From contig MNCI01020108.1 of assembly GCA_015680685.1 (NCBI GenBank), forward strand, positions 88,292 through 152,291: 64,000 nt of DNA. The letters run 5' to 3'. The position numbers and the translations under genes are program-made. The DNA is from Gnetum montanum. Taxonomy: Eukaryota > Streptophyta > Gnetopsida > Gnetales > Gnetaceae. Below the pieces are notes generated by a model. It saw nothing but the letters and a program-made list of their open reading frames with translations, made no database searches and was not told the DNA's origin. Positions 59,701 to 64,000 of the stretch are shown here, piece by piece (position 1 is the stretch's first letter; each line of letters starts with the position of its first letter).

Positions 59701-62700
59701 TTTTCGAATGCAGCTACCTCTAACATCATAATGCGGGTGTCCATGGAATTTGTCCACAATCAGTGCACAGTAAATGTTTTAGTTTTGAAATTATTTAAAT
59801 TTTCTTGGAACTTAAATCTAATGCAACGTTGCAGGTTCTGCATCCAAAAAATCCATTTGCTCCAACTATGCATTTTAATTATCGGTATTTTGAGACAGAT
59901 GCCCCTAAAGGTACACTATTTTCTTTAAAAAAGAACTATTGTTAATGCACTTTGTCTGTTTCTCAGACAAAATTTTGAATTTTAAATCCAAGTGTCTTTC
60001 CAGGAATGATGTATGTTTGATTATTCAGATGCAGAAGGAGCTCCTAGGCAGTGGTGGTTTGGTGGTGGCACTGACTTAACTCCAGCATATTTGTTTGATG
60101 AGGATGTTCAACACTTTCACAAGGTATGGTGGTGAAATGAACCTTGTAAAATATCTGTTTGAAACTAAAAACTGGTTTAAATTTGAGCTTGAAACTACTA
60201 ATTTGGTATTGTTGTATGCAAATGTTTTCTTGTATGAAAGCCAAATGTGCAGCTTCCTTTGGAGTTTTTTCCCCATATTTTCTGTTCTGTTCCATGGGGA
60301 TAACATATTAAATTAGGCATAGTAACAAAACAGAAATGTCTGTAACAATATTGAACATGAACAGATGAACACTTTCCATGAAAACAGGTAGCTTGTTAGC
60401 CCAATAAATTACCTGTGGCAATCTTTCTTGGCTTTCCTTTAAGATGTCATGGTATTTAGTTCCGGTAGCAGATAAGTAAAACGTTATTTATGATCATCTT
60501 TAAGAAACAATTGTATCGTGTAGATGTTGTGTAATGAATTTGAATAGAAGAATACTGTAGCAATTGGTGTTGTATATGATGTCTTGATGTAGTAATGTTT
60601 TTAGGTTAATTAAGGATTGAAATTTTTACTCTTAGGTAAAACCTTGACCTTAGGATCCTGTCCATATTTATGGTTTAGAGCTTTAATTTACAATGCATTA
60701 GGGATAATCTCTTAGATAAATAATTGTAATATTTGAATATTTATGGTATTAATTCTAGTACATTATCAAGCAACTTCCTGGTACATAAGATACATTTTCT
60801 TGAATAGTCGGATTTTAAGTTTGAAGTTTAAATTTTTTCTAGCTGTATTATGATTCAGTTACTGGTATAGGCTTCTGTCACCCAAGGTGATGCTAATTAA
60901 TTTCAATGAATAAAGAAGTACTAATGAAAGCATGCGTTGAAGTCTTCTTTTGTTTTAAATAACTTGCATGGATGTTATGCTCTGTTCAGTGCAGGTTCAA
61001 AAGGAAGTATGTGATCAATTTGATTTGTCGTTCTATCCAAGATTCAAGAAATGGTGTGATGATTACTTTTTAATCAAGGTGATTTTTCAACTAGTAATTG
61101 AAATACTTGCAGTTTTCTTGATAAGTGGATTCTATTCGCTTTATTCTAAGCCATTTTTGATTTGTCAATGGTTTACAGAAAAACTATAGTTCGGCTTTAT
61201 TGACAGATTTTTTGGGGTTCAATTTATAAATTTGTTAGTTAATATAGGACGTGTAGCAATAATGCTATAACTAGGATTTAAATTACAAATAATGCCCAAA
61301 CGAGCCTTTAAATTCAGGCCTTTTAGTGAGAGACTCACTTTCTTATGTGGCCTGGATATTCAAATTAACTGCTCCATCATGTTAAAATAGGAATGTTGTT
61401 GAATGTGTACTTGGTATGAAATCAAGAATATTGTTTAATTGGCTTTATCACAGGTTTTATAAGAATTTAATGCATGATAAGGTTAAAAACAGATGTGATA
61501 GAGTGTCGGTTACACCTAAGCACTGTAAAACCAGATACATGTTCATCAAAGTAGAAACATTCAGATGTGAAAGTGAGCAACTTTAGATCAAAAGTAATGA
61601 TCGTTCTGTATATGCCTTCTGAAAACTTGATTGAAAAGCATTTTTTTTAGTTTTATACATGAACTGTTATAAGAATTTAGTGCATGATAAGGGTAAAAAA
61701 AGATGTGATAGAATATCGGTTACTCCTAAGCACCATAAAACCAGATACATGTTCACCAAAGTAGCAACATTCAGATGTGAAAGTGAGCAACTTTAGATCA
61801 AAAGCAATGATGGCTCTGTATATGCCTTCTGAAAACTTGGTTGAAAAGCATATTATTTAGTTTTATACATGAATTTTAAAATAAAAAAAAATGTTTTAAG
61901 TATATTAGCAGAAATGTGAGTTCTGAAATACATTTTAGAGAGTGAAGAATATGGGAACGTGCTTCCTGAAGGAGATTTTTATAAGGGTCCAAGTTTTTTC
62001 TTTACAAATTTGAAAATTGAACTAACTCCATTCAGTCCTGAAGCAATGTTTTAGGTGTCGTGAAATCAAGGAATGTAATGGGGCTTCTGAGGTAAATTGA
62101 GGGCTATTGTAATTCAAGGAAATTAATGGAGGCTAGACTGCCTGCTCCCTTGATCAGGAGGACTAGTTTCTCAAGACAAAAATTCAAGCCATGAAAAGTA
62201 AAATTAAAATGTTTAAGAGTAGTTTAGTTGTATATTTATGATATATCTCTATTATTATTTGGCTGAGAGAAATTTTTTTGCTTTTTTAATATAATGAAAT
62301 TCCATAATTGATTCACTGAGAATTAGGGAAATCTGATAATAATTCATGTGAAAAGTTCATATCTTGGCACACTGTTATTGGCCAAGCCATTACATACCTA
62401 TAATAGTTCTCTTGAAAAGGTTTTTTTCTTGGCCCACTGTTTATGACAATAATTATTTATTTTTTGGTATAGAGTCTAACCAACTGGTAGTTGGCCTCTT
62501 AGACACGAAACTTGGGTAAAATAATAATTTGTGTGAAAAAGTTCATCTCTTATGACAATAATTAATTGACATGGAATGAAATGGTTTCATTACATCATAT
62601 AGTGCATGATGTTTGTTGTTGGTTTGCTGATGAATAGCAGTTTATAAGGTACTTTTTGTCAGAGTTTTGGGCAGAAGGATATTCTACGTTTCCATTCTGA

Positions 62701-62825
62701 GAATTCAGCGATTGATCTTGGTTTTCTTGTTTGGCAGCATCGAGGTGAAAGACGTGGTGTTGGAGGAATATTCTTTGATGATCTTAATGATTATGATCAG
62801 GAAATGTTGCTTTCCTTTTCTACAG
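56785..62825 (+). CDS. HEMF: Coproporphyrinogen III oxidase, plastid type (exons 1-5; 3' end beyond window)
   Basis: The oxygen-dependent enzyme (EC 1.3.3.3) converts coproporphyrinogen III to protoporphyrinogen IX in plastids, for chlorophyll and heme. Exons: 56785-57261, 59835-59910, 60029-60123, 60995-61078, 62738-62825; all introns are GT-AG and phases agree. Exon 1 (159 codons) begins with a Ser/Arg/Cys-rich stretch of about 45 residues that fits a plastid transit peptide. It then carries [43 protein letters not shown] and [10 protein letters not shown]. Exon 2 gives [20 protein letters not shown], exon 3 [14 protein letters not shown], exon 4 [13 protein letters not shown], exon 5 [20 protein letters not shown]. 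These are hallmark motifs of the family and no stop or frameshift is present. About 273 residues of an expected 390 or so are seen; no exon 6 was found up to 64000. The first in-frame ATG after a stop was chosen as start. Confidence 0.95.
57262..59834 (+). other. Intron 1 of coproporphyrinogen oxidase, with an irregular repeat cluster
   Basis: 2573 bp, donor CTCG|GTAGGA, acceptor GTTGCAG|GTTCTG. T-rich near the 5' end, as plant introns usually are. At 58780-59130 words of the type TAACACTAAATAATATT, often followed by CCATAAC, recur about six times, mixed with GGCCAACTACCAATC words. No ORF of note lies in it. Confidence 0.85.
61079..62737 (+). other. Intron 4 of coproporphyrinogen oxidase, with a tandem duplication
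   Basis: 1659 bp, donor ATCAAG|GTGATT, acceptor TTTGGCAG|CATCGA. It contains a diverged direct duplication of about 208 bp (61458-61665 and 61668-61873). A GGTAGTTGGCCTCTTAG word near 62488 is the inverse of one in intron 1. Confidence 0.85.
61458..61873. repeat. Tandem duplication of about 208 bp in intron 4
   Basis: Both units run from TTATAAGAATTTA(A/G)TGCATG through CCAGATACATGTTCA and GATGTGAAAGTGAGCAAC to AGTTTTATACATGAA. They differ at scattered positions, so the duplication is not recent. Confidence 0.88.
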
Positions 62826-64000
62826 GTATGTATAATGTTAAAAATAAATTGGGCTTTTAGTAAATTAGCCATGTACCAAGTCTGTTTTTTGGTTATCAAG
62901 TAATGTCAGGTAAATTATAACCTCAAATGAAAATCCCCACGTGAAAATTTCCACCTGTTAAATGCTGCCTTGACAATTACCTTACTGTAAAGACATTATC
63001 TGGACAATATCCAGCTAGATTACATTCAAGACAGAACGCGGAAGAAGTTATCGTTTGAGAAATTTTTTTTTGGAATGGGTACTTTTTTTTGACATGCTCC
63101 ACCTTGACTAGATAACCTCATCTTGAAACCACATCCCCACATTGATTTTCTTAATTCTTTAAAATCGCATCTGCTGTGATTGAGTTTTATTTAATGCTTC
63201 TTGCTGGCTTTCAAAACTACAGGAGAATTTGACGCCTATATGTCTGACGTTTATTATGTGCTTATCTAAATCATTTATGTAGTGTTTCTGTTGCCAAAGT
63301 TAGTAGAGGTATAATGTTCTCTGGTAAAAGCTGAATTAGGTATCAAGGAGCTCTGAATTATGTTGATTTGGAAAGTTTATAACATTATAAAGTTTTGAGT
63401 AGTAGCACTTCCGTTTCATCAATAAACTTTAGATTCATTCTTCGGAATATGTTTGGCTGGTACTCATTTTATCCAGTTCACCTTTTATATTAAAATTTAA
63501 GAGGAATAAGGGGTTGGCCCATGTTGACAGGATAAAGGCACCAAAATGATGATAATGAAGGCGTTTGTTGCAATGTTTCAATTCGAACTTTTATACAACA
63601 TGGCAAAGTTAAAAATTTGTGGATGTTTGAAATCTTGCCCATCAGATCAGTAGACTGCTTTACTAATTTAAATTCAATGATTTGCTTCTGTGTTAACATG
63701 ACATAAAGCTATTTCTGATATTTGTGAATCCATATGAATGCAAAGATCTTTTCTTCAGACTTTCATTTCGTAAATTGTAGACACATGAGGGGTAGGGCCA
63801 TTGCCAAGTATATTTTCCACTAGTTTCCTGCTCATAGGAAATTGCTTCATTCATTATCTAGTCTCAGAAGTTAGCCACCGTAGGCTTATGTTTTTTTGTT
63901 AAATTGTGCTTTAATCTAGGTCTTGCATTTCATATTTGATGATGGTTAGCAGAATGTTTCGTTTTGAACGGTAGAGATCCGTTAAAGTTGTGAGAACCAG
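62826..64000 (+). other. Intron 5 of coproporphyrinogen oxidase, continuing past the window
   Basis: It begins CTACAG|GTATGT. No next exon (expected to continue the codon split after ST with a Glu-Cys-Ala-like stretch) was found before 64000. No other gene or repeat was recognised in it. Confidence 0.75.

Noticed and set aside
62826-64000. Exon 6 of coproporphyrinogen oxidase
   Set aside because: No stretch encoding the expected continuation with a preceding AG was found; the intron probably runs past the window.
1-64000. tRNA or rRNA genes
   Set aside because: I found no cloverleaf-like stretch with A and B box words, nor any rRNA core sequence; the tRNA-like strings are primer-binding sites.

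Overview
The window looks like nuclear DNA of a seed plant, most likely a gymnosperm. This is inferred from one intron-rich nuclear gene for a plastid enzyme, AT-rich introns of up to 2.6 kb, and about 56 kb of old, decayed, deeply nested LTR retrotransposons. No ribosomal RNA, tRNA, CRISPR array or bacterial-type operon was seen. The only gene that looks functional is at the right end: coproporphyrinogen III oxidase (chlorophyll/heme pathway), plus strand, first five exons at 56785-62825, with the 3' exons beyond the window.

Layout. 1-1640 is a GC-rich block of short repeats built on words such as GCGTAAACGC and the perfect palindrome GCGTATACGC. 1700-5331 is a remnant of a Ty3/gypsy element of the Athila/Tat type that keeps only gag, a long non-coding spacer and a 3' LTR. 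4468-18706 is a related element with RNase H and integrase remnants, a spacer and an extra ORF; a complete Ty1/copia element (7862-13642, minus strand, TSD CCTTA) sits in its spacer. 18707-27192 is minus-strand gag of the same family, interrupted by a gag-only family member (19380-26695). One LTR of that insert in turn carries a 538 bp insertion with a 16 bp target duplication. 27193-56500 is another plus-strand family member (LTR, tRNA-Asp-like primer site, gag, protease, spacer, extra ORF, no 3' LTR seen). A 21.2 kb Tat/Ogre-like element (30092-51284) lies inside its gag.

The most unusual object is inside the Tat-like element. Between its protease (ends near 35.8 kb) and its reverse transcriptase (starts near 46.8 kb) lies about 10.5 kb of extra DNA. 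It holds an antisense, multi-exon reading frame (42049 down to 36796). The first six exons join through five GT-AG introns with exact phase continuity, although the frame now contains many stops. Next to it (about 42.5-46.0 kb) is a diverged tandem array with a mean period near 187 bp and a dimeric higher-order pattern.

Nearly all the element frames are broken in the same way: where the original residue can be judged, the stops replace Gln, Arg or Trp codons, as expected from long-term cytosine deamination of methylated DNA. The order of events read from nesting is: minus-strand host gag first, then Athila-type insertions, then copia, Tat-like and short retroposed insertions inside those. All coordinates come from reading by eye; boundaries given as 'about' may be off by tens of bases.
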